Below, one piece after another: positions 12,085-23,165 of a stretch of DNA of 64,000 nucleotides; position 1 is the stretch's first letter, and every line of letters starts with the position of its first letter. The notes under the pieces were generated by a model. That model did not search any database. It worked only from the letters and a program-made list of their open reading frames with translations, and was not told where the DNA came from. The translations under genes were made by a program, and so were the position numbers. Source of the DNA: Cavia porcellus (taxonomy: Eukaryota > Chordata > Mammalia > Rodentia > Caviidae); contig NW_026947485.1 in the NCBI RefSeq assembly GCF_034190915.1, positions 31,137,519 to 31,201,518 of the forward strand, read 5' to 3'.

Positions 12085-12290
12085 GGAAATTCCTAATCTG
12101 AAAGCTTGGAACTAGGTGCATGTCAGATTTTGGAGTTTTCATATTTTGAAATATTTCCATACATGTTGTTATTGGTTGAGCATCTCTAATCCAAAAATCC
12201 AAAATTTTAACTGCTTTAAAATCTGAAATTTTTCAACAAAAATTCAGATTTTAGTGTTTCAGGTTTTGTATTTGTGCACTAGGGATGATC
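12085..12290. mobile_element. Tigger-like DNA transposon fragment
   Basis: GGTTGAGCATCTCTAATCC and repeated AATCCAAAA/AATCTGAAA units resemble the terminal repeats of the widespread non-autonomous mariner/Tigger elements of mammals. The subfamily name is uncertain. It is diverged and has no coding content. Confidence 0.5.
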
Positions 12291-12299
12291 AGTCTCTAA

Positions 12300-12415
12300 T
12301 AGCAATCATAATAATTGATATTTCTGTGATACAGAACTGAACACCAGGTAGTGATCTAAGGAGTTAACATAAAAGGATCATTTGTTTTGGTAGCTACACT
12401 ATAAGGTAGAAACTT
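12300..12415 (-). mobile_element. MIR SINE fragment, antisense
   Basis: The antisense MIR core pattern is recognisable: ACACCAGGTAGTGATCTAAG, a poorly conserved middle, and CTACACTATAAGGTAGAAAC. It is an old mammalian SINE and the edges are approximate. Confidence 0.5.
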
Positions 12416-12416
12416 C

Positions 12417-12735
12417 GACATATTAGTTAGATTTTCTGTTACTGGGACACAATGCTCAACACCAATAAGTTGAAGGAGACTAGTAGTGGTTTCAGTCCAT
12501 GATCAGCTGAGTTAAAGCAGGAACATCACAGCAGAAGGTCATGATAAGAAAAGTTGCTTGGTTCGTGTCAACTAGGAAGCAAAGTGTGGGAGCGGCACCT
12601 TAGAGAAAAAAGGTGGGACCAGGTATGGACCCCAAGATCAACCCTCCATGTCTCACCCACACACACTCGAAGAGTATTCTCCTAGTTCTCCAGGAGGGTG
12701 CCAAAGCCAATCAAACTGACTGCCTAACCACCCAC
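12417..12735 (-). mobile_element. MaLR-type LTR, antisense
   Basis: It begins TTAGTTAGATTTTCTGTTAC, contains GGTTTCAGTCCATGATCAGC, and resembles the copy at 33045. This is the antisense pattern of a mammalian MaLR solo LTR. The subfamily is not assigned and the ends are approximate. Confidence 0.55.
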
Positions 12736-13749
12736 ATATGACTAGCCCTATTTTACTATGGCAGTCTTGAAAGAAACAAGGCTTACAGACTTGATTTAGC
12801 ACATCTCAGGCATCGTCTGGGATAGCTTAGGAAGCATTGACCCTTTTAAGAACTTGTTGAGACATTTTAGTATTTTCTTTGCTAAGGAGCAAAGAGAAGT
12901 GAGATAAGACCCACATCTTCAGAGAGCTCAGCATGACTGAGCAGATAAATATAGATACACCAGTGGTCCAAGAAGTGCCATCATAGGTAAAGATGATGTG
13001 ATAGCACAGTTTTCGGAAAAGAAAATAAAAAAGAGCTAAAACCTTTATAGAAAGCAAAGACTACTGTGTATTTCAGGCCCTTTCCAACACTTTAGATTTT
13101 TACATCTGAGGCAAATTTATCAGTCCAAAGAAGGTTGATTATCTGAAACCAAAATGTATGAACAGTGTATCTACAAGAATTACAGTGACCTAGAGACTGT
13201 GTGGAGATCCAAGAAAAGGCAGATGTTGACTGAACATAATGACTTTAGGAAATAAGGCAAATCAACTGGCTGTTGATGGTTACAGTGTAGAGTTTGTTTA
13301 TATGTAACTGAAATTTTATAACAGCAATATAATGTTGTATTCCCTACAATGAAATGGAGTCGGTAGCCTAAGGAAATGCTCCAGGCATAAAAGTCATAAA
13401 AGTATCTTTACTTTTAAGTCCTAAAATACTTGTCATCTCTAAGAACCAGACCTGCAATTATACATTATGGTCGTACTTTCTACTATTCTCTTACTTGGAT
13501 TTCTACACGCTCCACTAATGGTATTTATTTATTTACCCTGCAAATCTGGAGGGGCAATAACCTTGCTTTATTTCATTTTAGGGCTATTCAGTAACAGATA
13601 TTGTATTTTTAAAGCTTTCATAAAATAAAAATGAATTAATAGTTGTTGGCTTTAGATGATGAGAAAACAGTTTTAATTTCACTCTACTTTTTTGTTTTCT
13701 TAATATGCATAATTAATTTTTTAAAAATTATTATTATTATTATTGTTAT

Positions 13750-13821
13750 TTTGGTGCAGAGGATCAAATTCATGACCTTGCTCAAGTAGGTGCTTTGCCA
13801 CTGAGCTATATCTCCGGCCCC
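13750..13821 (-). mobile_element. ID SINE, antisense
   Basis: Read on the minus strand it begins GGGGCCGGAGATATAGCTCA, has the A box, and ends with a diverged B box before an AT-rich (ATT)n tail at about 13727-13748. Confidence 0.75.
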
Positions 13822-13914
13822 TTGAAAGTATTTTTAAAAATGAAAGTGTTTTTATCTCTGATATCTGATTGCATTCTAATATAAATATCAATTAGATGAG
13901 ACCTATTTATATCC

Positions 13915-14290
13915 CCAATTTTTTATTTATTTTTTTTATTTTAAAGAGGATAAGATTAAACATAACAAAACAGAACCAAACATATCATAAGGAAAGAAAT
14001 TTAAAGAAATACAGATTTCAAAGCAAGTCCACTGGAGATCTTCACTGTCTACCTTATTGTGTCGAGTTTTCTTCCAAATAATTGTCCCCATCTTCACACA
14101 CAATGAATACATACTGAACATTATAGAACTAATCAAATCATTACAGGATGATGAAGGCTTTTTAGATTTTCAAGACCTGATATTGGGGAGATCAATAATG
14201 ACTGCCATAATGTCTCTCATTCTCTTTGTAGTAGCTGTCCTTATCTTTACATATGCTGAAGCCATTTTTTTTAAAGAGAAATAAAACAAA
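13915..14290. repeat. Unassigned T-run-led repeat-like block
   Basis: A T-rich run followed by an A/C-rich segment (TTTTAAAGAGGATAAGATTA) resembles the reverse complement of the L1 and HAL1-like 3' ends at 49.3 and 44.5 kb. Similarity stops after the lead region. The hydrophobic 75-residue plus-strand frame at 14057-14284 is not recognised and may be chance. Confidence 0.3.
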
Positions 14291-15008
14291 AATCAAGAAG
14301 TAAGCAGTTAAAAAAAACAGATGCAAAATGATAACAACAACAACAAAACAATGGCAGTATAGGATTTGAAAACAATATAATAGGAATTTTAACAGTGGTT
14401 GTTATATTGCATGTTGATATCCTCAAAGTAATTGCTCAGGCTACCAGACACAGGCATGCAAGATTCATCAAACAATAAAATTACCCTTTGAGCAGGTTCT
14501 TTACCTTTTACTGTATCTATTGGAATTTTTGGATCTTACTTACCCTTTCAGTTTTTTTTACACTAGCGAGACTCTCCTATCCCCAATTTTGAGAACAGGA
14601 TGCTGAGAACTAGAAAAGTTAGCTAACTTCTGGAACAATCTGCTGTCTTGCTGGCAGAGTGTAGAGCATCAGCTGAACTGTGGGGTTCTGACCCCAGAAT
14701 TTTTGCACATGGCCCTTCATAGACTCATTATTAGCACTCACCTATTTGAACAACTAATGGGGCAGTTGGGGTGGAGGATATTCAAAGTATATGGACTGGC
14801 TGGTTCAGTAGGCCCTGGCTGTGCCGGAGGGACGGCAGCTGTAAATAACCTGCCCAGCTGGGCTGTGGCCACCTGCTGCACAGGGACCTCTGAACTCCAT
14901 TAGCCAGCCTTGCTTTTTGCTTTCTCCTTCTATCTTGTTTATTCTTTCCTTCCCTTCCTTGGCTCTTTCTTCCTTTTCCCTCTCCCTCTGTTCTCCTTTC
15001 TTTTTCAG

Positions 15009-15182
15009 CTCTGGGGATTGTACCCAGAGCTTTTATATACTAAGCTACATCACCAGATAAGATCCCCTTCCCACTTAAAAAAAAAAATTTTTTTTTTTTG
15101 AGACAGAGTTTGCTGAGTTGCTATTTGCCCAGGCTGGGCTTGAACTTTTGATCCTCTTGCCTCAACTTCCAAGGCAGGTGCA
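15009..15182 (-). mobile_element. B1-ID composite SINE, antisense
   Basis: An ID-like half (CTGGGGATTGTACCCAGAGC, then CTAAGCTACATCACCAG) is followed by a T-rich junction and a B1 half (GAGACAGAGTTTGCTGAGTT to CTTGCCTCAACTTCC). The fused ID plus 7SL arrangement is typical of B1-dID dimers of some rodent lineages. Confidence 0.7.
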
Positions 15183-15189
15183 GTGAGAT

Positions 15190-15412
15190 CTGGAAAGGAA
15201 AGGGAAGAGGAGAGGAGGGAAGGGGACTGGCGGGGGTGGAAAAGGAAAGGAAAGAAAGAGAAGAAAAGACGGAAAAGAGGAAGTGGAGGGGTAGGAGGCA
15301 GGGTGGGGTGGGGAGGAGAGAGGAGGAGAGGAAAAGGGAGGGAAAAAGGAAATTAAAAAGATGGGGGAGGAGAGAGAGGAGCAGAGGAAGGGGAGGAGGG
15401 GGAGGGGAGAAG
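15190..15412 (+). repeat. 220-bp polypurine tract
   Basis: Almost every base on the plus strand is A or G, in GGAAA, GGAGG and GAGAGG units without a fixed period. It directly abuts the preceding SINE. Frames across it (15162-15437 minus, 15236-15448 plus) are low-complexity artefacts. Confidence 0.9.
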
Positions 15413-15755
15413 GATGCACCCCTGCACCTGGCTTCAATTAGACTCTGATTGGGAGTTTAGCTATATATTTTTCTGTAATAATGGCAGTGTATGTAAATTT
15501 TGGGCACACTAATAAGGAGCCGTGAGAAACAACATGCAAAGTCTTCTGAGTCGAGGTGCTTCCAAGTCGCAAACTTGCCTAGGTCCAGTTTCACGCAGTG
15601 ACTGCAACTTCACAGCGAAATGTTGATCAAGAGGAAAACAAGATTCAGCCCCCAAAAACATGTGCTCCGTTTTCAATGTATGTACCAGAAATTGTCTCCT
15701 ACTCTCTTAAGTGAACTCAAGGATATTTTGAAGGCAATTTAATTATTAAAAGATT

Positions 15756-15946
15756 AGCTAGGCATGGTGGTACATGCCTAGTAATCCTAGTATTCTGGGA
15801 AGTTGAGGCAGGGAGATCAAAATTTTGAGCTCAGGCTGGACAGTTTAATGAGACATTGTCTCAAAATAAGAAAGTTACAAAAAGGCTAGGGATGTAGGTC
15901 CGCACAAAAACTCAGGGTTCAGTCCCCCAGCACCTAAAAATAAAAG
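15756..15946 (+). mobile_element. B1-ID composite SINE
   Basis: The B1 half starts GCTAGGCATGGTGGTACATG and includes GTTGAGGCAGGGAGAT and GAGACATTGTCTCAAAA. A short A-rich linker leads to an ID half (GGCTAGGGATGTAGGTC to CAGCACC) and an A-rich tail. Confidence 0.8.
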
Positions 15947-15949
15947 TTA

Positions 15950-17560
15950 CTGTTTTTCTAAGAACATCATCTGAATCATTGTAATTAGTGGGTTAAAGAT
16001 ATTTGTAGTAAGCTGCCCTGAAGCCAGGTAGGACTTCTGATTTAATTGGTGAAAGAGGGATTAAATGTTAAGATCCCTTTGGGCTTGAAACATTAAGGAA
16101 TCTATTACATTTTTTCAGTGGAATATCACTCAACGCATTGGAACTTGATAGTTTTTAAACGAATATTGGTTTAAAGGATTAGCAACTTATCCTGTAAGTT
16201 TTCAGTGATTTATAACCAAAACCTGGCTATACATGTGTCAAGCCCCCCCCCCTTGGTGGATCCCCCTTTTTGATGTCTCCGTGTTCTAATGTTACTCTAG
16301 AGCCAAAATGAGGGAGGCATTTCCTCCTCATCCACGCTGCTGCTGAGAACTCTGGCTCTGTGCTGCTAAGAGCATCCTGTCAATCTCAGTCATGGAAATG
16401 ATCTTGGACAGTTAAGTAATTGGCTATATACATTGTAAATGCCCTAAAAGTGTTTGCAGATTTCATCAAAAGCCCAAATATTGTTTTACTTAAAACCAAG
16501 AACATGCAAGAAGGAAATTAGAGGAAGGAAGCATCCGTCCCCCTTCTCCAGAGTCTCTGTAATTTTCTATGAAGATTTGCACTTTGATTATGTTTAGTAA
16601 CGCCATATGCTGGAACAGGATGCAAGATCAAAGACACCACTCGCAGCACTGAGGCCCTTGCTGCAGGCAGGACCAGATATTTCTGTTGGTACAATGCTAA
16701 TAGGTCGGTAAATACGCTCCCCATGGCTCCATCACTCAGACTTCATTTTCAAAATATAATTGAGAAGCCTCAAACAGAATGTTCTTAGCATCTTTTTCAT
16801 TGTCTGCTGTCATACTCTGCACATTGAAAAAAAAGTTGTTACCACTTAGCAATTTTGAACTAAAGAATATTCAGAAGCTCAATGTGCATTGTCAAATTTT
16901 ATAGTGTGTATGGCCTTAGAAATTTGAGGAGTAACGGCTCCCTAACAGGGCTTTTTTTTGTTGTTGATGAGATTGCAGAGACCCCATTTTGTTTTTTTCC
17001 ACAATCAAAAGTTTCTACAACGAACACTTGTTTTTTACGGTTGAAAATCTTTGGTAAAACTAAATATGATGTCATGTTCATTCTTGCTTTCCACGTGGCC
17101 CTGCCATGTCCTTCTTTCCTGTTACAAATGGTTTTTCTTATAAACCTTCTTTTAAAAAATCAGTTTTGGTAGTAGAAATAACATTGGATATTCAGTTTAT
17201 TATGTATGGTGCACATATTCCTGAGCATTTGCAGATGCCATAAAAAGCCAAGGGTCTGTCATAAACTATGGTATCCATGAGGTAAACAGGGGTAGGAAGA
17301 TGATGTCCACTTACTGCATCCCTGCTCTTGAGCCACCACAGTCTCTGATCTGTGGCTCAATTTTGATTCATAAAAGGGGATAAGTTATATTTGCCAAATG
17401 TAAGAGTTTTTAAGAAATTGAATATCTTCTCAGTGAGAAGCCCACAATCCTTAAGGGTCAGACCTACACTTCTGCATAGCCACTTGATGCCCTATGTAAC
17501 GCCCAACAGAGTCTTTTCTTAAATTGTAGATCTTTAATAGATGTTAGGCTGAGCCACAAG
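15950..17560. other. Intergenic, no gene seen
   Basis: There is a homopolymer C-run at about 16244-16252 and otherwise unremarkable AT-rich sequence. The frames at 16518-16724, 16882-17172 and 16899-17081 have no recognisable protein character. Confidence 0.4.
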
Positions 17561-17905
17561 TCTTAGTCTGTTTTGTGCTACTATAGTGAGATACCAGAGA
17601 TTGGGTAATTTATGAAGAACAGAAACTTATTTCTCACTGTTCTAGAAGCTGGGAAGTCTACTATCAAAGGGCTGGTGGCTCATTTCCTGGTAAGGATCTG
17701 GTCTCTGCTCCCAAGAGGATGCTTTGAATGCTGTACGCTCACATTGTAGAAAGCATTGGGTAGCACGAAGCCCTTTGTCAGACCCTTTGTAGAGGCACTT
17801 GATCCCATCCTCAAGGCAGAACTTACATGACTATCTCCTTCCAAAGGCCAGGCTTCAAATCCTATTGCCCTAGTAATGCCTGCATTTTAGAGAGAACACA
17901 TTCAA
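17561..17905 (-). mobile_element. MaLR-type LTR, antisense
   Basis: It begins CTTAGTCTGTTTTGTGCTAC, contains GAGATTGGGTAATTTATGAA and CAGAAACTTATTTCTCACTG, the antisense landmark of MaLR LTRs such as MST/MLT1. It is diverged with approximate ends. Confidence 0.65.
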
Positions 17906-18934
17906 AGTAAGGCGGAAGTCACATTCTCGGGTTCTTCTAGCTTTCCTTGTAGGTTCCATTTCCATCTTTCTGTTGTTTTATTGTTCTTCTGCAGGTCACC
18001 TGAAACCAGAGAAGAATCTTCAGCAGCCAGTTTCTCATGCTGGTCATACAAATGTAGATGCTGTGGAGGCTCTGCAGTCACTTAATAATGTACAGTCAAA
18101 TCACCTGACCTCCGGACATCAGTTTCCAGCCCCCTGAAGTGATGTGATTGTAATCTGTCAGTGTTTGCTCAGAGAGTTCTTGTCATCTATCATGGCTCTT
18201 GTGGTGCAAAAAGATTATGCAAGGGAAAAGGGGAGTCTGGCTGTCCATGCCATAACCAGGTCTCGGACTCTCCCACTGATCTGGTTTAAAGGACACTGGG
18301 CTAAAGTTCTCTATGATCCTTTCCAGCTTTAAACATTAAAAGAAATTATTGTGTTTCTTCAATAGAGCATTATTCAATTCATTGGAATTTGTCAATGATT
18401 TAGTACTTTAAGTTGTTTTATTAAATCTGCATATTTTGTAGCAGATAGTGCTTTTCAAGGTTATGGTTGACTGATCTCAACAACCCATGGAATACAGCTG
18501 GTTTAATATTACCACAATGAGCAGGGAAATATACCACAAAGTTAACACCAGTGTTTAACAGACCTGGACAGCTTCTTTGTTTTACCCCGCAGCTGTCAAA
18601 CTAACAAATCATTGGATCATTCTTTCTACCAGGATATAGGTGTTAAATAGAGCCTCAAGGTGAAAGCACCATTTGGCAAGTTATCAAGTCTGGGCTAAAT
18701 AACTGTTGATGCTTTGAAAGTATGATTTAACCACCTGCTAGTGATGGGATGTGTCCTGGGAACTTAGCCACTGGGGAAAGTTCAGCAGTGATCCCTAATT
18801 ACTCCAGTATGCTCTGATGTGAAAACCCCACTGATAATCAGTATGAGTCCCATTATTCCTTGAGGTGGTGGCATGCAAGTACTATCATTTTACACCTAGG
18901 ACAGGTGGCTACAAACACCTGCCAGCTGAACAAT

Positions 18935-19069
18935 CATTAATAACTGGCAATTATGGAGAGTTGGTCATGAACCAGGCACACTGCTAAGTCATCTACAAGT
19001 ACTAAGTCATTTAATCTCTAAGGACTTATGAGGAAAGTACAGTTATTAATCTCATCATATATATATATG

Positions 19070-19119
<50 letters not shown>

Positions 19120-19195
19120 GATTGAAGTGAAGAGAGGTTAAATAACTGCCCCCAAATCACACAGCTGGAAAGCGACAGAGTGGGACTTGCACTCA
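18935..19195 (-). mobile_element. MIR SINE, antisense, split by an AT microsatellite
   Basis: Landmarks are CAGGCACACTGCTAAGTCAT at the left and AGAGAGGTTAAATAACTGCC then AATCACACAGCTGGAAAG at the right. Both are antisense MIR core. The two halves are separated by an (AT)n expansion at 19057-19115. Confidence 0.8.
19057..19115. repeat. (AT)n microsatellite
   Basis: About 59 bases of alternating AT with two interruptions. It lies inside an old MIR element, so it expanded after that insertion. Probably polymorphic. Confidence 0.95.
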
Positions 19196-19289
19196 CATTT
19201 TAAGAAAATTTGTATGCATGCTTTTTATATGAATCTTTTGACCAGAGTGTCCTTGTCATTGCTGGAGTCACTGTTGATGAATAACCTTT

Positions 19290-20850
19290 TTTTTTAAAAA
19301 AGAAATCACAATTCTGGACAGTAAAAAGTCAGGGGACATCACAATCCATGACCTGAAATTATACTACAAAGCTACTGTGATAAAATCAGCATGGTATTAT
19401 TTAAAAAAAAAAAAAAAAAAAACAAACAGACCTGAGGATAGTTGAACAGAAGATACAGATGGAACTCCAAACACACTCAGCCACTTTAGTTTTGACAAAG
19501 AAGCCTGTTCACTGGAAGAAGGATAGTCTCGTAAAGAAATAATGCTGGGAAAACCGGCTTTCCACATGTTGAGGAATAAAATTAGACCTATGTCTATCAC
19601 CAGGTACTAAACTAAAGTCAAAATGGCTTAAAGATCCAAACATTATAGCAGAAACACTAAATTAATTGGAAGAAAATATAGGCAGAAATCTTGAAGATAT
19701 AGGGGTAGGCAGAGGCGTCATAAATAAAACCCAGACTGTTCAGGAAATGCTATGAAGAATCAACAAATGGGATCTCATTAAAAAGCTTTTGCACAACAAT
19801 ATAAATTACCAACAGTGAAAAGACAGCCCAAAGAGTGGGAAAATATTGTAGCCAGTTGTCTTCAAGACAAAGAACTTACATCTAGAACATATAAAGAAAT
19901 GAAAAAAACTAGGCCTCTAAAATTCAAAGATCCGATCTAAAAATGGGTATCTGAGATGAATACACATTTCTCTAATGAGTAAATACAAATGGCAAATAGA
20001 TACATGAAAAGAATGTTCACCATCATTGGTGATTCAAGAAATGTAAATTAAAGCAACACTGAGATTCCATCTCACCATGGAAAGAATGGCTACCACCAAG
20101 AAATAAATCAATAACAAATCCTGTAGGGGCTGTGGGGAAAAAGAAACCCTTTTCCACTGTTGGTAGGAGTGTGGACTGGTGCAACCACTGTGAAAATCCA
20201 TGTGGAGATACTTAAAAAAAAAAAAAAGGAATAGAGTTTCCATTTGACCCAGATATTCCTCTGCTGGATATCTTCCCAGAAGAATTAGAAACATCATACC
20301 ACAGTGATATATGTACAACCATGTTTATAGCAGCACAATTTGTAATAGCTAGATTTTTGCAAACAATCCAAATACCTGTCAACTAAGGAATTAAAAAGAT
20401 GCAGTCTTTTTATACAGTAGAATTCTACTCAGCCATAAAAGATAAACTGGACCTTTAAAAGTAAATGGATGCAACTGGAGACCATACTCATAAGTGAAAT
20501 AAACCAGAGTCACACGTATAAACATCGTATTGTCTCCCTAGTGAGGGAAGCTGAAAAAGTAAATAACATCCAAACATACTGTAGATATTGTGAAATGGGA
20601 AGAAACTGTTCAAAATGAAAGAGAAACTGAGCTGGGGATAGGAGAGAAGAAGGAAGGGAGAGAAGCAACAAATATATATGATAGTTATGCTAATTTCTCT
20701 GCTGCGAAACGTTTGTGCTAATATTGTCTGAACAATTAAATATCTATATCTTGTACTCTGAGTAACTGATTTAAAGAACAATATCCACTGTATTGATCAT
20801 TGTTATTCTCCTACAGTTTTGAAATATTTTTTCTTTAAAATAAACAAACT
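19290..20850 (+). mobile_element. 5'-truncated L1: ORF2 C-terminus and 3' UTR
   Basis: The end of L1 ORF2 is recognisable at nucleotide level, for example GACCTGAAATTATACTACAA, TGGGATCTCATTAAAAAGCT and AACATCATACCACAGTGATA. Frames are broken by stops and A-runs at about 19400 and 20217. The 3' UTR begins about 20500, includes GAAATGGGAAGAAACTGTTC near 20595, and ends near 20840 at CTTTAAAATAAA. It is the plus-strand counterpart of the minus-strand L1 at 49-53 kb. Confidence 0.85.
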
Positions 20851-21300
20851 TGAATCTATGGCAACAGTGTTTTGAAAACAAAAGTTAGGAAATGTTTTCA
20901 TCTTAACTGTAGCACATTACAAAAACTTCTCTGAAATTCAAGAAAATATCAACAAAAATCTTTACATAAAAGCTAGATTAAATTGAGAATAGATATTGTG
21001 AATTTGGAAGAAACTTTTCAAAAGAAAGGAGAAACTGGGATGAGGAAAGAAAGGAAAGAAAAAAGTATGTAAATATATCTGCACAAGGTAATTGAAATAG
21101 TTATATAGGCAGTTTCTTTTAGTTCATTGAAAAAGAAAGATTTGAGCTAATACTGTTTGGGCAATATTTCTTGCCTATATCTTATAATCTAAATAACTAT
21201 TATGAAGATAACAACATGCAATGTAATAATTATTACTGTCCTACTACCCTTTTTGAAACTATTTTATGGGTATTTTTTCATTCCTCTCTTTAAAATCAAA
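20851..21300 (+). mobile_element. Additional L1 3' UTR module and a second 3' UTR copy
   Basis: 20851-20975 (starting CTTGAATCTATGGCAACAG) is also present next to the L1 3' UTR at 49185-49325. At 20985-21300 the first 3' UTR module recurs in diverged form: GATATTGTGAATTTGGAAGA corresponds to GATATTGTGAAATGGGAAGA at about 20584. The order is therefore module A, module B, module A'. Confidence 0.75.
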
Positions 21301-21604
21301 ACAGAAATCATCTGCCCTTTCACATGTATTGTTTGAATTGTATAGCATTTTAAAATATGATTCTTTCAGTGGAAACTTTCCAGGTACCTATGCTCACGGG
21401 TAATTCAGTCAGTGTCTTCTGCATCCCTATAAGTGTGTACCCCTCTCTACAGGTTTACCACTTGATCCTTCATTGTTTTGCTGATTGTTAAATGAACAGT
21501 AGCCTTTTGTTGGTTCAGAAACAACTTATATAGATTATAGAAGCAGCTTATATAGATTCTAGAAGGCCAGAAAATACACATTAACAATAAAGCACTATAT
21601 TCCC

Positions 21605-22105
21605 ACCACTGAAGTCTGGATAATGTCCACTCAAAAATATCTACATCCTAAACCCCAGAACCTGTAAATATGGTAGGCCTCATGGCAAATGGGAAGTAAG
21701 ATCACACATTGAATCAAGGTTGTCTCAATTACTTAAAAAAATTATCCTAGGGTATCCAGAGGGGCCTACTGTAATCACGAGAGTCTTTAAAAATGGAAGA
21801 AGGAGGCAGAAACGCCCAGAGTGCTATACAGAAAGAAGGAGCAAACATTGCTGACTTTAAAGATGGAAGACAGTGCTATGAGCCAGGGAGTGCAGGAGGG
21901 ATCTGGAGGCTGGGAAAGGTAAGGAAATGGTTCAACCCTTGAGCCACTAGAAAGGAGATTATCCCTGTCTAAACCTTGATTTTAGTTTAGTGAGATCCAT
22001 GCTGAAATTCTGATCCATAGAACTGTAAAATAATAAACATGTATTTTGTAAGCCACTAAGTTCTTGATGTTTTTATGTCAGCAATATAATATGAATATAC
22101 CCCCA
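21605..22105 (+). mobile_element. MLT1/MaLR-type LTR
   Basis: Landmarks of an MLT-type LTR in sense: CTAAACCCCAGAACCTGTAA, GAGTCTTTAAAAATGGAAGA, and the 3' part TAAAATAATAAACATGTATT, then GTAAGCCACTAAGTTC. No internal coding region is visible, so it is a solo or fragmented LTR. Confidence 0.75.
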
Positions 22106-22136
22106 AATTGCAGTTACAACTGTTGGCTTTTTATAT

Positions 22137-22150
22137 AAATTATATATATG

Positions 22151-22188
<38 letters not shown>
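22137..22188. repeat. (AT)n microsatellite
   Basis: Roughly 50 bases of alternating AT with minor interruptions, just downstream of the preceding LTR. Confidence 0.95.
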
Positions 22189-22190
<2 letters not shown>

Positions 22191-22224
22191 ATAACTATTT
22201 AGCTTAAATGGGATCATGCCCATC

Positions 22225-22620
22225 TATATGCTTCTGTTACTATTACATAATGATGGAGGCTAGGCAATTTGTAAAGGCTAGAGTTTATTTTAATTCACAC
22301 TTCTGGTGGGCCAGCTGCATGGTGCCAACATCTCCTTGACTTCTGATGAGGAGCACGTGCTGCTTCATGTAGAGTGAAAAAGCAGGAAAGTGGGCATGTG
22401 TGAAAGAGATCGCATTGTGAGAAAAGAAATAGGAAAAAGCCAAACTCGCTTTTCTAACAACCCACTCTCATGATAACTAACGCATGTTCACGAGAACACA
22501 TTGATCCCTTGAGTAGATGGAGCTCTCACAACCTAATTGCCTCTTAACGACCCAACTTCTTAACACTGTTGTATTGGCAATGATTTGGGGGGGAAATCAA
22601 CACTGCCTATTTCAAATCAC
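22225..22620 (-). mobile_element. MaLR-type LTR, antisense
   Basis: The antisense MaLR pattern includes GGCAATTTGTAAAGGCTAGA, CTTCTGGTGGGCCAGCTGCA, CACTCTCATGATAACTAACG and GACCCAACTTCTTAACACTG. Approximate ends, no internal region. Confidence 0.7.
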
Positions 22621-22984
22621 TTTAGTGAGCCTCTCTCAATAATGATGTATCCAAATGAGAATTTAAGTCAGCATCACGCATTGCATCTGGCTTAAATATT
22701 GCTTAGGTATTTTAAAGTCTAAAAAACCTTTAAAAAATTAGCTACTAATTTACTTGTATGCTGTTTGTCCCATTGTTTTCTGACATTGTGCAGCTTAGCT
22801 GCTGCTTCTGTCCTCCATATTTTCTGCAAATTGGAAGTTTGGTTGACTCGTGTTTATGAATTTAGTCTAGAACGCATGTGTGCATTGTTATCTGTTTGTA
22901 AGACAATGCTTTCCACCTAGTGCCTACCATTACTGAAGCTCAGATTATCTGAGCGCACTATGTATGTCTGTTTTGTTATTGTTG

Positions 22985-23165
22985 TTTCATTTTTGGTTTT
23001 GAGGTAATGGAGATTAAACCCAGGGCCTTAGGTCTGAATTATATCCCCTTTTTAAAACGTTTTGCTAAAGCACTGAGTTGCCAAGCTGGGCTTGAATTTC
23101 AGTGCTCCTGCTCAGCCTTGCACAATGCTGGGATTACCGATCATGCACCCTTTCCTACCCAATTA
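22985..23165 (-). mobile_element. B1-ID composite SINE, antisense
   Basis: An ID-like half (GAGATTAAACCCAGGGCCTT to ATATCCCC) is followed by a B1 half (CACTGAGTTGCCAAGCTGG, GCTGGGATTACCGATCATG). Confidence 0.65.

Noticed and set aside
14057..14284. 75-codon hydrophobic frame resembling a small membrane protein
   Set aside because: AT-rich DNA easily yields hydrophobic codons. It has no conserved motif, no promoter evidence, and lies in a repeat-like block.
15162..15448. Low-complexity frames on both strands (91 and 70 codons)
   Set aside because: They translate a polypurine tract into Pro/Ser/Phe or Arg/Glu/Lys repeats.
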